Of a DNA stretch of 64,000 bases, positions 7,699 through 17,304 are shown in pieces. Within the stretch, counting starts at the first letter, position 1. Each line of letters opens with the position of its first letter. Source of the stretch: Lewinellaceae bacterium (lineage in GTDB: Bacteria > Bacteroidota > Bacteroidia > Chitinophagales > Saprospiraceae); the NCBI GenBank assembly GCA_020636105.1, contig JACJYL010000002.1, forward strand, positions 1,454,001-1,518,000, written 5' to 3'. A program made the position numbers and the translations under genes. The notes under the pieces are model-generated. The model saw only the letters and a program-made list of their open reading frames with translations. It searched no databases and had not been told where the DNA came from.

Positions 7699-9130
7699 AG
7701 GTTGCGGTGCGCTGCACCTTGGCTGATTGGGGGATTTTTTTCAACAAAGGTTTCGGTGCGATGCACCTGTTCATCTGGAAAAAATGCAACTATGCAATAA
7801 AAGCCTCCGTGGCCGCATCTGCAAAGTTTTTTGATCAATAGGCTAAATATAATTCTTTCAGAGAAATTCCTATTTTCACTGGTGCAGCGCACCGAAACAT
7901 GGTTTTTATCGAAAAAATGCAAATCAGCAATAAAAGCCTCCGTGACCGCATTCGCAAAGTTTTTTGATCAATAGGCTAAATATAATTCTTTCAGAGAAAT
8001 TCCTATTTTCACTGGTGCAGCGCACCGAAACATGGTTTTTATCGAAAAAATGCAACTCAGCAATAAAAGCCTCATGGTAACATCCGCAGAGTTCTGGGTT
8101 CAATTGCCTAAATATATCCCTTCGGGACAATTCCAATTCAGATGGGTGCAGCGCACCAATATCTTTGTTGCCAAACAAAGATTAGAGGAATCAAGGTGCA
8201 GCGCACCGTAATCTCGTTTTTGCCGAAAAATTGCAGCTCAGCAAAAAAGCCTCATGGTAACATCCGCAGAGTTCTGGGTTCAATAACATAAATATATCCT
8301 TCCCGGGAAATTCCTATTATCACAGGTGCAGCGCACCGATATCTTTGTTGTCAAACAAAGATTAGAGGAATCAAGGTGCAGCGCACCGTAACCTCGTTTT
8401 TGCCGAAAAATTGCAGCTCAGCAATAAAGCCTCATGGTAACATCCGCAGAGTTCTGGGTTCAATAACATAAATATATCCTTTCGGGAGAATTCCAATTCA
8501 GATGGGTGCAGCCCACCAATATCTTTGTTGTCAAACAAAGATTAGAGGAATCAAGGTGCAGCGCACCGTAACCTCGTTTTATCGAAAAAATGCAAATCAG
8601 CAATAAAAGCCTCCGTGACCGCATTCGCAAAATGCTAAGATCAATTGCCTAAATATATCCTTCCCGGGAAATTCCTATTATCACAGGTGCAGCGCACCAA
8701 TATCTTTGTTGCCAAACAAAGATTAGAGGAATCAAGGTGCAGCGCACCGTAATCTCGTTTTTGCCGAAAAATTGCAGCTCAGCAAAAAAGCCTCATGGTA
8801 ACATCCGCAGAGTTCTGGGTTCAATAACATAAATATATCCTTCCCGGGAAATTCCTATTATCACAGGTGCAGCGCACCGATATCTTTGTTGTCAAACAAA
8901 GATTAGAGGAATCAAGGTGCAGCGCACCGTAACCTCGTTTTTGCCGAAAAATTGCAGCTCAGCAAAAAAGCCTCATGGTAACATCCGCAGAGTTCTGGGT
9001 TCAATAGCCTAAATATATCCTTTCGAGGGAATTCCAATTCAGATGGGTGCAGCGCACCAATATCTTTGTTGTCAAACAAAGATTAAAGGGAGTCAAGGTG
9101 CAGCGCACCGTAACATGGTTTTTGCCGAAA
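7699..9130 (+). repeat. Left palindrome array (GGTGCAGCGCACC doublets, ~180-bp period)
   Basis: This 1.4 kb stretch holds 14 forward copies of GGTGCAGCGCACC (one with a CCC variant) and two reverse-oriented copies at its left edge (7706-7718 and 7755-7767). Each is a 5-bp stem GGTGC/GCACC around AGC. From 8145 the copies come in pairs 50 bp apart, with an internal hairpin ATCTTTGTT..AACAAAGAT between them. Whole units recur every 180-181 bp (second copy of the pair at 8195, 8375, 8555, 8736, 8916 and 9097). The ~117-bp linker varies in a few blocks. Nothing here looks protein-coding. Confidence 0.9.
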
Positions 9131-9225
9131 AAACCTTCAATTTTCAAAAATATGGCAGATATAGAAATTTTTTCCTTTCAAAAATGTCACATTTTCAAAC
9201 CTCACGGCTTTTATAATTAAAAGGT

Positions 9226-9252
9226 TGTTCTTTTTTGAAAAATTCAAGAACA
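9226..9252 (+). repeat. Stem-loop upstream of the transposase
   Basis: TGTTCTT at 9226-9232 and AAGAACA at 9246-9252 form a 7-bp stem with a 13-nt loop, 37 nt before the transposase ATG. IS200-type genes often carry a hairpin just upstream that limits expression; assigning that role here is inference. Confidence 0.45.
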
Positions 9253-9289
9253 GCTCAATCTAAAACTGATTCAAAAAATCAAAAAAATC

Positions 9290-9769
9290 ATGGCTAACTC
9301 CTATACACAATTCTATGTCCATCTAGTTTTTTGCCCAAAGCACAGGGCGGCGCTCATTCAAAAAAACTGGAGAGATAAATTGGAAAAATACATTACTGGT
9401 ATCGTCCAAACTCAGGGCCACAAGATGCTGGCCATCTATGCTATGCCCGATCATATACATATCTTCATCGGCTACAATGTGAATCAGAAAATACCTGATT
9501 TAGTAAATGCTATAAAGACCTCAAGCAGTACCTGGATTAAGGATAATAATTTGTCCCGATTAAAATTCGATTGGCAAAGAGGCTATGGTGCTTTTTCTCA
9601 TTCCAGATCAAAGGTGGATACTGTGGTAAGGTATGTGAAGAATCAGGAGGCACATCATGCCATAAAATCTTTTCGTCAGGAATATTTGGAAATTCTCAGG
9701 AAAAATGATGTTGAATTCAAAGAGGAATATCTGTTTGAATTTTTTGATGATGTTCGAGGTTGGGAATAG
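9290..9769 (+). mobile_element. IS200-like / REP-associated Y1 tyrosine transposase
   Basis: The gene encodes 159 residues of a single-domain HUH endonuclease (Y1 transposase). The metal-binding HUH motif is MPDHIHIFI (H55, H57). The probable catalytic tyrosine is Y115 in VVRYVKNQEAHH. Enzymes of this family cut single-stranded DNA at hairpins, form a 5' phosphotyrosine bond and move or copy short palindromic DNA. The length fits IS200/RAYT proteins, and no accessory tnpB is present. The ORF sits exactly between two arrays of the same palindrome in the same orientation. The right array begins about 45 bp after its stop, so the arrays are its likely substrates. Confidence 0.9.
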
Positions 9770-9812
9770 GTTTTTTTAAATTTGCAGGGTTAATTATTTC
9801 ATTCAATGAAAA

Positions 9813-10553
9813 GGTTGCGGTGCGCTGCACCTTGGCTGATTGGGGGATTTTTTTTAACAAAGGTTTCGGTGCGATGCACCTGTTCATCTCAGGAAAAATG
9901 CAACTATGCAATAAAAGCCTCCGTGGCCGCATCTGCAAAGTTTTTTGATCAATAGGCTAAATATAATTCTTTCAGAGAAATTCCTATTTTCACTGGTGCA
10001 GCGCACCGAAACATGGTTTTTATCGAAAAAATGCAACTCAGCAATCCGCAGAGTTCTGGGTTCAATAACATAAATATATCCTTTCGGGAGAATTCCAATT
10101 CAGATGGGTGCAGCGCACCGATATCTTTGTTGTCAAACAAAGATTAAAGGAATCAAGGTGCAGCGCACCGTAACCTCGTTTTATCGAAAAAATGCAAATC
10201 AGCAATAAAAGCCTCCGTGCCGCATTCGCAAAATGCTAAGATCAATTGCTTAAATATATCCTTTCGAGGGAATTCCAATTCAGATGGGTGCAGCGCACCA
10301 ATATCTTTGTTGCCAAACAAAGATTAGAGGAATCAAGGTGCAGCGCACCGTAATCTCGTTTTTGCCGAAAAATTGCAGCTCAGCAAAAAAGCCTCATGGT
10401 AACATCCGCAGAGTTCTGGGTTCAATTGCCTAAATATATCCTTCCTGGGAAATTCCTATTTTCACTGGTGCAGCGCACCAATATCTTTGTTGTCAAACAA
10501 AGATTAAAGGAATCAAGGTGCAGCGCACCGTAACCTCGTTTTTGCCGAAAAAT
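9813..10553 (+). repeat. Right palindrome array, shorter copy of the left array
   Basis: It begins with the same reverse-oriented doublet as the left array (9819-9831 and 9868-9880), followed by seven forward GGTGCAGCGCACC copies: 9995, then pairs at 10107/10157, 10287/10337 and 10467/10517. The first ~200 bp are almost identical to 7701-7900. An internal deletion around 10040 joins two linker types. It ends with the same GTAACCTCGTTTTTGCCG tail. Both arrays therefore have defined, matching edges. Confidence 0.9.
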
Positions 10554-10698
10554 TTTGCCATTTATGCAAAATTTTTCTTTATACGCCACCTTAACTACCG
10601 AGGGCAACATTCATATCTAAAAAGTTATTCTTTGTTAATATTTCGGTTGCCTTGAGGAAAAACAATATTTTCGCTCCTGTTGATTAACTTTGCCGGAT

Positions 10699-12405
10699 AT
10701 GCAAATAAATAAAATCCAATTGTTAAAAAAAGGGATTCGTATATTTTTATTGGTGTTCATGACTGCAAACCTATGGTATTGTGCCAATGTCGTGGCACCC
10801 AAAGGCGGACCGAAAGACGAAACGCCTCCTCGGCTGTTATTGGACAAATCCTCCCCCAATATGCAAACCAATTTTACCATTCAGGATATAAAATTGGAAT
10901 TTGATGAATGGGTGGAACTCAATGACGTATTCAACCAGATCGTCATTTCCCCTCCTGTAGACCGAAAAGATTATGAAGTCAAAATCAAGGGTAGATCCAT
11001 CGTATTCCATTTTAAAGAAACGGCCATTTTACGCGAGAACGCCACCTACACCATCAATTTTGGTGAAGCGGTTCGGGACATCACGGAACGGAACCCGGCA
11101 GAAAACCTGCGATATGTTTTTTCGACAGGCAGTGTAATTGATTCCCTCACGGTTAGCGGCCAGGTATTGGATGCCAGGACGAAGGAACCTGTGAAAGATG
11201 CCTTTTTTATGCTCTATGAAAACCTGGCCGATAGTGTAGTGCGTACCGAGAATCCGTTTTATTTCGGAAAAACCAATGAAGCAGGAAGTTTCCTCATTCA
11301 AAATGTACGGGCCGGAACGTTCAAAGGGTTTGCCATCAAAAGGGTGGACCAGAATTACAAATATGACAATCCAGCAGAGTTGATTGGATTTCCAGATGAC
11401 TTTATCGTAGTAGGAGACACCACTAATATTGTTCCCGATTCTACCGGCAAACGTACTATGCCTCCCGTTAAGATACCTGCAATTCTTCTTTTCCAGGAAA
11501 GGTTACCACTCTACATTTCCAAAGTCGACTCTATGAAGTATGGTTATTTAAACCTAACCTTTAACGGGCCTCCGGGCAACATAACCCTGGAATACTCCGG
11601 TTTGAATACATTAAATGATTCCCCTCCCCAAACGAACTACGAAGTGGACAGCTTACATATTTGGTATGACCAATCAGGAGATAATACCTGGCAACTACTC
11701 GTTCGTAAAGACAGCCTTCTAAATGATACCATCCCGATTAAGGCACGCGACAGAAGTAACTTCCTGAATTCCGAAACCTTAAAATATATCCCCGGGATAT
11801 CCACTAAACCCGGCAAGTTAAATCCTTCTTTTCCAATTGAAGCAGGGTTCTCCCGGCCTCTTTCAGCCTTCGATACGGCTTTTATCCGACTGTTAGCCGA
11901 TACGGCGCTGCAAGTGATCCAACCAATCCTGATTATTGATTCGACAGATCGCAGAAAATTACTGATCAGCTTTCCATGGAAAGCTTCCCTTTCTTATTCA
12001 CTCAATATTTTCCCAGGAGGGGTGGAAGATATGTTCGGGCTCAAAAACAAGGATACCCTACAAATAAAATACGTTACTGACCTGAAAAAGTCTTACGGTA
12101 ACATAAAGATAAACATGGAAGGTCTGCAGGACAGCCTTTCTTATCTCGGAGAGCTTTTGGATAAAAATGAAAAGGTAATCCAGGCTTTTTCGGTTACGGG
12201 TAAAGAAAATTTTGTACTATCTGTCAACGCACTTCCCCCTGGGGATTATCATATCAAAATAGTCACCGACCTCAATAAAAACGGAATTTGGGATACCGGG
12301 AGTTATGATGACAAACGCCAGCCGGAACCTATTTACGAGAAGGTACTGGAAAAATTACGGGCCAACTGGGATGTTGAAACTTCAATTAATCTGGAAGAAG
12401 GTTAA
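10699..12405 (+). CDS. Ig-like domain lipoprotein, Bacteroidota-specific
   Basis: A 568-residue protein. I use the ATG at 10699 rather than the in-frame TTG at 10690. The N-terminus is basic and then hydrophobic, ending in a lipobox-like LWYC (Cys ~28), so the mature protein is a lipoprotein. Next comes a PKGGPKDETPP segment and an SbsA-type Ig-like domain at about 45-150, followed by a carboxypeptidase-regulatory-like beta domain (VSGQVLDARTKEPVKDAFF). Such proteins are common in Bacteroidota but have no known activity. A TAACTTTG box at 10685-10692 ends only 6 nt before the ATG, so the transcript may be nearly leaderless. Confidence 0.75.
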   Translation: MQINKIQLLKKGIRIFLLVFMTANLWYCANVVAPKGGPKDETPPRLLLDKSSPNMQTNFTIQDIKLEFDEWVELNDVFNQIVISPPVDRKDYEVKIKGRSIVFHFKETAILRENATYTINFGEAVRDITERNPAENLRYVFSTGSVIDSLTVSGQVLDARTKEPVKDAFFMLYENLADSVVRTENPFYFGKTNEAGSFLIQNVRAGTFKGFAIKRVDQNYKYDNPAELIGFPDDFIVVGDTTNIVPDSTGKRTMPPVKIPAILLFQERLPLYISKVDSMKYGYLNLTFNGPPGNITLEYSGLNTLNDSPPQTNYEVDSLHIWYDQSGDNTWQLLVRKDSLLNDTIPIKARDRSNFLNSETLKYIPGISTKPGKLNPSFPIEAGFSRPLSAFDTAFIRLLADTALQVIQPILIIDSTDRRKLLISFPWKASLSYSLNIFPGGVEDMFGLKNKDTLQIKYVTDLKKSYGNIKINMEGLQDSLSYLGELLDKNEKVIQAFSVTGKENFVLSVNALPPGDYHIKIVTDLNKNGIWDTGSYDDKRQPEPIYEKVLEKLRANWDVETSINLEEG

Positions 12406-12600
12406 ATTTAATTGTTTTCCAAAGCAAACATGAGTCATTAATTCCCATAGGAATGCTCAAAATCGAGATTATTTTCATTAGTAAAACAGAAAATTACCCT
12501 GTACCGATTATATTTGTGTGTTCTTTAATGCTTAGCGGCCATTGGCGGCCCATTGACCACCTGAGGTCATCGTCGATATAAGAAGAGAAAAAAATTATCT

Positions 12601-12954
12601 ATGGAAGTGTGGGAAAAAGATTTCGAGTGGCAACACTTGAGGCGATGGATCAAAGAAAGATTCAATAAAAAAGGAGTGCCTGATTTGAATAGCATTCTTT
12701 TCCTGATAGGGATTCAGGAGCTTGGAAAAATCCAGGAGGCTTTTTCGAAGGAAGAAAAACAAGATCTTATGCATATTGCCATTTGCAGGCTCCTGAGCAG
12801 TGACGGGCACTACAAATATCTTGGAAAGGATGTGGATGGATGGCCTCAGTGGGAGCTGTTAAAACCCATTGATCAATCAGGGGTTAAAAACCAGGAAGAG
12901 TTGCTCAAAACAAAAATTGTTGAATACTTTCGACCGTTCATCGTTGAAAAATAA
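12601..12954 (+). CDS. Conserved hypothetical protein
   Basis: A 117-residue soluble protein with no recognised domain. It is mostly helical, with a tryptophan-rich start (VWEKDFEWQHLRRWIKERF) and a central DGHYKYLGKDVDGWPQWE segment. The ATG at 12601 follows a 195-bp gap containing a TATATTTG promoter-like box at 12509-12516. It precedes the cyclophilin pair by 132 bp on the same strand. Codon use and length look genuine; function is unknown. Confidence 0.6.
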   Translation: MEVWEKDFEWQHLRRWIKERFNKKGVPDLNSILFLIGIQELGKIQEAFSKEEKQDLMHIAICRLLSSDGHYKYLGKDVDGWPQWELLKPIDQSGVKNQEELLKTKIVEYFRPFIVEK

Positions 12955-13086
12955 ACACATTACTAAACCATATTATCCCGTAAGGGTAAACAAAACGATT
13001 GGCCCTGTAAATGATTATCGTCAATGCTAACCGAAGTGACAAATTCATTTTTTCTTCCTGGGTTAAAATCAAAACAATCAGACAAA

Positions 13087-13731
13087 ATGAAACGAATTTT
13101 TACTTTTTTCATTTTTGCTATTACACTTGCCGCTTGTCAAACAGGGACAAATAAAGGGGTCACTTATGCCGAGATTGATACTGATTTTGGAAAGATGAAA
13201 GTGATGCTTTACAATTCCACCCCGATTCATCGGGACAATTTCATCAAACTGGTCAAGGAAGGATATTATGACGGCCTGTTATTCCATCGTGTAAAAAATG
13301 CCTTTATGATCCAGGGCGGTGACCCGGACTCCAGAAATGCCGAGCCAGGACAGCGATTCGGTCTGGGGGGCCCAGGTTATGAACTCGACCCGGAAATCGG
13401 TGCTCCACACCTCAAAGGTGCCTTGGCGGCGGCCCGCACCCCAAACCCTCAAAAACGCTCTTCGGGATCACAGTTTTACATCGTGCAAGGCATGCCCATT
13501 ACGGAGGAATACCTCGACCAGTTGGAACAGCAGAAAGGATTGAAATACAATCCTGAGCAGCGAAAACTTTACCAGGAACTGGGTGGAACCCCTTTCCTCG
13601 ATGGTGATTACACTGTCTTCGGAGAAGTGGTGGAAGGAATGGAGGTTATCGACAAAATAGCCGCCGTAAAGACCGATAATGCTGACCGCCCCTTTGAAGA
13701 TATTAAAATGAACATTCGAATTCTAAAGTAA
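13087..13731 (+). CDS. Cyclophilin-type peptidyl-prolyl isomerase lipoprotein
   Basis: A 214-residue protein starting at ATG 13087, which gives a clean lipoprotein signal (KRIFTFFIFAITLAAC); the frame is open upstream to 13024. The mature protein is a cyclophilin with the motifs LLFHRVKNAFMIQGGDP, the glycine-rich RFGLGGPGYELD loop, SSGSQFYIVQG and FGEVVEGMEVIDKI. It catalyses cis-trans isomerisation of prolyl bonds, probably on envelope proteins. It is followed after 21 nt by a second cyclophilin gene, and the two are clearly paralogues in one operon. Confidence 0.9.
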   Translation: MKRIFTFFIFAITLAACQTGTNKGVTYAEIDTDFGKMKVMLYNSTPIHRDNFIKLVKEGYYDGLLFHRVKNAFMIQGGDPDSRNAEPGQRFGLGGPGYELDPEIGAPHLKGALAAARTPNPQKRSSGSQFYIVQGMPITEEYLDQLEQQKGLKYNPEQRKLYQELGGTPFLDGDYTVFGEVVEGMEVIDKIAAVKTDNADRPFEDIKMNIRILK

Positions 13732-13752
13732 ATACAGCTTTTATAATTAACA

Positions 13753-14649
13753 ATGATACACACAAAGTCGATCCTTCTTTTTTTATCCCTGTCTTTCTTC
13801 CTGCTGGTTTCCTGCGGACGTCCCATCGCCAAATTCACTTATGACGACTCACCCAAAGCTGCCACGCCCATACAATTTGAAAATGAATCCGAAAAAGCGG
13901 AACGTTTTGAATGGGATTTCGGAGACGGTAACACCTCTGAGGAGGTTGCCCCTTCACACCGTTATATGTCTTCGGGAAACTACCTTGTACGCATGAAGGC
14001 CATCAACAGCAAGAATAAAGTACAGGAAAAGAAAATGCGCATTGTGGTCGATGCCCCCGAATTGTGTCTCATTGAGTTAAAAACGCCCTACGGTAGTATT
14101 CTTATTCAGTTATACGATTCTACACCAAAACACCAGGACAATTTTGTCAAACTGGCCGAACAACATTTTTTTGACAGTCTTTTGTTCCATAGGGTCATCC
14201 AGGGTTTTATGGTACAGGGCGGTGATCCTCAGTCCAAAAATGCCAGGGAAGGAATGCCCCTGGGCATGGGAGGACCAGGTTATACCATTCCTGCTGAATT
14301 TGTAGATTCGCTGGTTCATATCAGAGGCGCTATCGCCGCAGCGCGTCTCCCGGATAATGTTAATCCCAAGAGAAATTCTTCCGGGTCACAGTTTTACATC
14401 GTTCAGGGACGGCCAGTTACTGAATCGGATCTGGATAAACTGGAAGCTCAAAAAGGTCAACGCTACAGCCAGGCCCAGAGAGATGCTTATCTAAAATACG
14501 GAGGCACTCCTTTCCTGGATCGCGACTACACCGTTTTTGGACGCGTGCTGGAAGGCATGGACATTATTGATAAAATTGCAGCAATCAAAACGGACGGTCG
14601 TGACCGGCCCATTGAAGATATATGGATGATCATAAGGCCCATCCACTAA
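13753..14649 (+). CDS. PKD-domain cyclophilin lipoprotein
   Basis: A 298-residue paralogue of the preceding gene. It has a lipoprotein signal (LSFFLLVSC), an N-terminal PKD-like beta domain at about 25-100 with the signature FEWDFGDGNTSEE, and a complete cyclophilin domain from ~105 (LLFHRVIQGFMVQGGDP, SSGSQFYIVQG, FGRVLEGMDIIDKIAAI). The PKD domain probably mediates surface or protein contacts. Both isomerases carry the same insertion (about 25 residues, including the YxQxQRDAY/PEQRKLY region) before the GGTPFLD motif, which supports duplication from one ancestor. Confidence 0.9.
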   Translation: MIHTKSILLFLSLSFFLLVSCGRPIAKFTYDDSPKAATPIQFENESEKAERFEWDFGDGNTSEEVAPSHRYMSSGNYLVRMKAINSKNKVQEKKMRIVVDAPELCLIELKTPYGSILIQLYDSTPKHQDNFVKLAEQHFFDSLLFHRVIQGFMVQGGDPQSKNAREGMPLGMGGPGYTIPAEFVDSLVHIRGAIAAARLPDNVNPKRNSSGSQFYIVQGRPVTESDLDKLEAQKGQRYSQAQRDAYLKYGGTPFLDRDYTVFGRVLEGMDIIDKIAAIKTDGRDRPIEDIWMIIRPIH

Positions 14650-14772
14650 TTTTTTAACACCATTTTTTTGAAAGCAGCAAACGACAGTCAAGTTAAAATG
14701 ACTATAGTATCAAATTATTAAAAGATTTATCAATTGACCTCGGGAACACTCCGGGGATAAAAAAAACAATCT

Positions 14773-15525
14773 ATGGATCGGTATATTCTTGGTATTGATG
14801 TAGGCGGGACAGGAATCAAAGGAGGCGTTGTAGATATTGTAACAGGGCAATTACTGGCAGACCGGAAAAGGCTGCTCACTCCAAAGCCCGCCACCCCTGA
14901 AAGTGTAGCTTTGGCTTTCGCCGAATTAGTCAGAATGCATGACTGGAAGGGACCTGTCGCCGCAGGTTTCCCTGCTGTGGTCAAAAATGGAATATGCCTT
15001 ACTGCTTCCAATATTGAAAAATCCTGGATTGGTACTTCTATTGAAAAAATATTCTCCGAGGCATGTGGTTGTCCTGTTACCGCAGTAAACGATGCTGATG
15101 CCGCAGGCCTTGCGATGATGAAACTGGATGTCGGAAAAGGAAAAAAGGGACTCGTCATCGTCCTGACTATTGGAACGGGGATTGGTTCTGCCTTGTTCTA
15201 CGATGGAGAACTCATTGCCAATACGGAATTGGGACACCTGTTTTTTAAGGGAGATATTGCTGAGCGCTACTGTTCCAACATAGTCAGGGAAAGCCAGAAT
15301 ATGTCATGGGAAAAATGGGGTGGGCAGTTAAACGAATACCTGCTGCATCTCAATAAAATATTTTCGCCGAATTGTTTCATTCTGGGCGGTGGGGTGACAA
15401 AGGAGTTTGAGCAATTCTCATCATTCCTGGATGACAGTTTGGAAGTTTATGCCACTGAATTAAAAAACGCGGCAGGCACCATCGGTGCAGCACTATACGC
15501 AGCGGAAATAAATGCCAAAAAATAA
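14773..15525 (+). CDS. ppgK: ROK family kinase, polyphosphate glucokinase-like
   Basis: A 250-residue sugar kinase of the ROK/ASKHA fold. The N-terminal phosphate motif is LGIDVGGTGIKGGVVD, the catalytic region is AVNDADAAGLA with Asp in the expected place, and the second phosphate loop is LTIGTGIGSALF. The compact length, the ELGHLFFKG segment and the lack of the cysteine zinc motif seen in many ROK sugar kinases and repressors fit polyphosphate-glucose phosphotransferases. The phosphate donor cannot be proved from sequence. The upstream gap contains no obvious partner, and the downstream TPR gene is convergent. Confidence 0.75.
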   Translation: MDRYILGIDVGGTGIKGGVVDIVTGQLLADRKRLLTPKPATPESVALAFAELVRMHDWKGPVAAGFPAVVKNGICLTASNIEKSWIGTSIEKIFSEACGCPVTAVNDADAAGLAMMKLDVGKGKKGLVIVLTIGTGIGSALFYDGELIANTELGHLFFKGDIAERYCSNIVRESQNMSWEKWGGQLNEYLLHLNKIFSPNCFILGGGVTKEFEQFSSFLDDSLEVYATELKNAAGTIGAALYAAEINAKK

Positions 15526-15536
15526 ATATTCGCTTA

Positions 15537-16940
15537 TTAAGGTAAATAAGAACTGAGTATGGTCTGGATTTCCTCATCATACTCCAGTTCAGGTACCATA
15601 TCAAAGATTACCGTATAGTCTTCTCCTCCTTCTTCCATAACCTGCCACAACAAAAGGCTGGCTTCTTTTCTGCGTCCCAGGCTAAACAAACAAGCCACCT
15701 GGCCAAATTGAAGGAGCGCGCTATCCGCCGTAATCTCTGCTACCGTCAGTAAGGACAAAGCATCTTCAGTACGGTCAAAACGCACCAAAAATGAGGCGTA
15801 TTCCATCCAAAATCTGGTTTCATCCGGAGCGATTTCAACGGCTTTGCGAAAATGATCTTCCGCCTCTTCCAATGCCCCCAGTTCAGCTTTTGCCAGGGCG
15901 AGTCCTCCAAAATATTCTTCCCTCCCATCTTCAATTTCTACCGCTTTTTTATAAAACCTGGCGGCTTCTTTCCAGTGCCCCTGAAGCGCAAAACACTCGC
16001 CCATATGGTAATATACCTCATCATTAAGGGGGTCGAGTTTGAGGGCCTGACGGAAATATTCCACAGCTTTGGCTCCATTACCTAATTGCTGGTAGGATTC
16101 TCCTATTTTTTGAAAAAGATCACTATCTGCTTCAGCATCATCCAGCAACTCCATGTAATATTTGATGGCTTTTCTGAATTGATTGGTCTCAAAACAAAGA
16201 TCTGCACAATCTCTTATGGCGTATTCAAAATTTTCATTGATGACAAAAGAAAATTCATAGGCTTCGATCGCCTCCTCATAGTTTCCCAGGTAAGCATAAG
16301 CATGACCAAGGTTATACCAGGCCATATAGGAATATGGATGCTCATTGATGATCTCTTTGTGTAAAGAAATACTTTCTTTATACTTTCGGGAAAGTTCTAC
16401 GGCGAGCCAAAGGCGTTCAAGGGCCTCATCATTCTCCGGATCCAGTTTAATAGCACTTTTAAGTACCTGGAACATCAGTTCATAATCGTGATTAAACTCA
16501 TGAACAAGAGATTCCATAAGATAAATCTCGCCAAAGGTGTTTTTGTTAGACAACAATTTTACATCCTCCAGCATTTCAAGGGCTTCTCCTCCTCTGTCCA
16601 GGTAAGTCAATGCCTCCGCTTTCAAGAGGGTAATCTCAAGCTGGCCAGGGGCAAAAGCTTCCGCCCGATCCAGGGTCTTGAGTGCTGCCTTTTCTTTGCC
16701 TGCATCTATGAGTAATTCTGCTTTCCGAAGATAAAAATCTACAGAAAAAAGATATCGCTCAATGGCCTGGTTGGCTACCTCGATGGCTTTATCCAATCGC
16801 TCTTCACGCTCGTAGAACTCTATGAGCTGGAGAAAGGAATTTTCATCAAAAAAAAGTGTTTGCCCACTTTTCGAACTGGATTCGTATTTGATCACCAAAG
16901 CATCAATTCCATCTCCATTATTGCCGTTTTTCGCATTCAT
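15537..16940 (-). CDS. Tetratricopeptide repeat protein
   Basis: A 467-residue protein from the ATG at 16940; an upstream in-frame TTG at 16988 is less likely. Nearly the whole length consists of 34-residue TPR-like helical pairs, for example AWYNLGHAYAYLGNYEEAIEAYEFSFVIN and VYYHMGECFALQGHWKEAARFYKKAVEI. There is no signal peptide or enzymatic domain, so it is likely a cytoplasmic scaffold. It is convergent with the ROK kinase, with only 11 bp between the stop codons. Confidence 0.85.
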   Translation of the reverse strand: MNAKNGNNGDGIDALVIKYESSSKSGQTLFFDENSFLQLIEFYEREERLDKAIEVANQAIERYLFSVDFYLRKAELLIDAGKEKAALKTLDRAEAFAPGQLEITLLKAEALTYLDRGGEALEMLEDVKLLSNKNTFGEIYLMESLVHEFNHDYELMFQVLKSAIKLDPENDEALERLWLAVELSRKYKESISLHKEIINEHPYSYMAWYNLGHAYAYLGNYEEAIEAYEFSFVINENFEYAIRDCADLCFETNQFRKAIKYYMELLDDAEADSDLFQKIGESYQQLGNGAKAVEYFRQALKLDPLNDEVYYHMGECFALQGHWKEAARFYKKAVEIEDGREEYFGGLALAKAELGALEEAEDHFRKAVEIAPDETRFWMEYASFLVRFDRTEDALSLLTVAEITADSALLQFGQVACLFSLGRRKEASLLLWQVMEEGGEDYTVIFDMVPELEYDEEIQTILSSYLP

Positions 16941-17250
16941 AAAACCGCGTTTATATCTGTAAAGATATCTGCTAATCAATTGGTCCAAGAGGCAAAGCTA
17001 CTCAAATTCACTTCCCACCATGGCATTTGCTTAACAAGATATACAATTTTTTTTCAAAAAAACCACTTTATTTTACAATCCTGCCCGATAATTTGAACCA
17101 CATGGCACCCGTGAAGGTAAAGCAGAATCTCCTTCATTATTTACGCGGAAAATTATTTTTTGTTTGCTTTTCAGACACTTAGTTTTTGATGAAATTGATA
17201 GCAATTGACTTTCAAGTGAATAAATATTAAAAGAAATCAATATTCCGGAT
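16941..17250. other. Intergenic region, no gene seen
   Basis: This ~310-bp A/T-rich stretch lies between the TPR gene start and the terminator of the sigma-factor operon. It should hold the TPR gene promoter on the minus strand. I see no credible ORF, RNA gene or repeat. Confidence 0.5.
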
Positions 17251-17286
17251 AAAAAAAGCCCCGACATGAAACCGGATCATGTCGGG
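17251..17286 (-). terminator. Intrinsic terminator of the ECF sigma operon
   Basis: Read on the minus strand, the stem CCCGACATG/CATGTCGGG (9 bp, arms at 17278-17286 and 17260-17268) is followed by GC and a run of seven T. It lies 18 nt after the stop of the 17305-17757 gene. Confidence 0.85.
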
Positions 17287-17304
17287 ACCGCGAAATATGT
17301 TCTT

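Noticed and set aside
7689..8178. Minus-strand open frames in the left array (77 and 84 codons)
   Set aside because: They are translations of repeat units, share identical segments with each other, and have no family resemblance.
7699..9130. CRISPR array
   Set aside because: The palindromes recur at 50/130-bp steps in a 180-bp unit, linkers are themselves repeated, and there are no cas genes. This fits REP-like repeats, not repeats with unique spacers.
10422..10610. Minus-strand open frame at the end of the right array
   Set aside because: It is repeat-derived sequence, without a plausible start region.
12541..12590. Small inverted repeats GACC..GGTC before the 12601 gene
   Set aside because: The stems are only four bases and could arise by chance.
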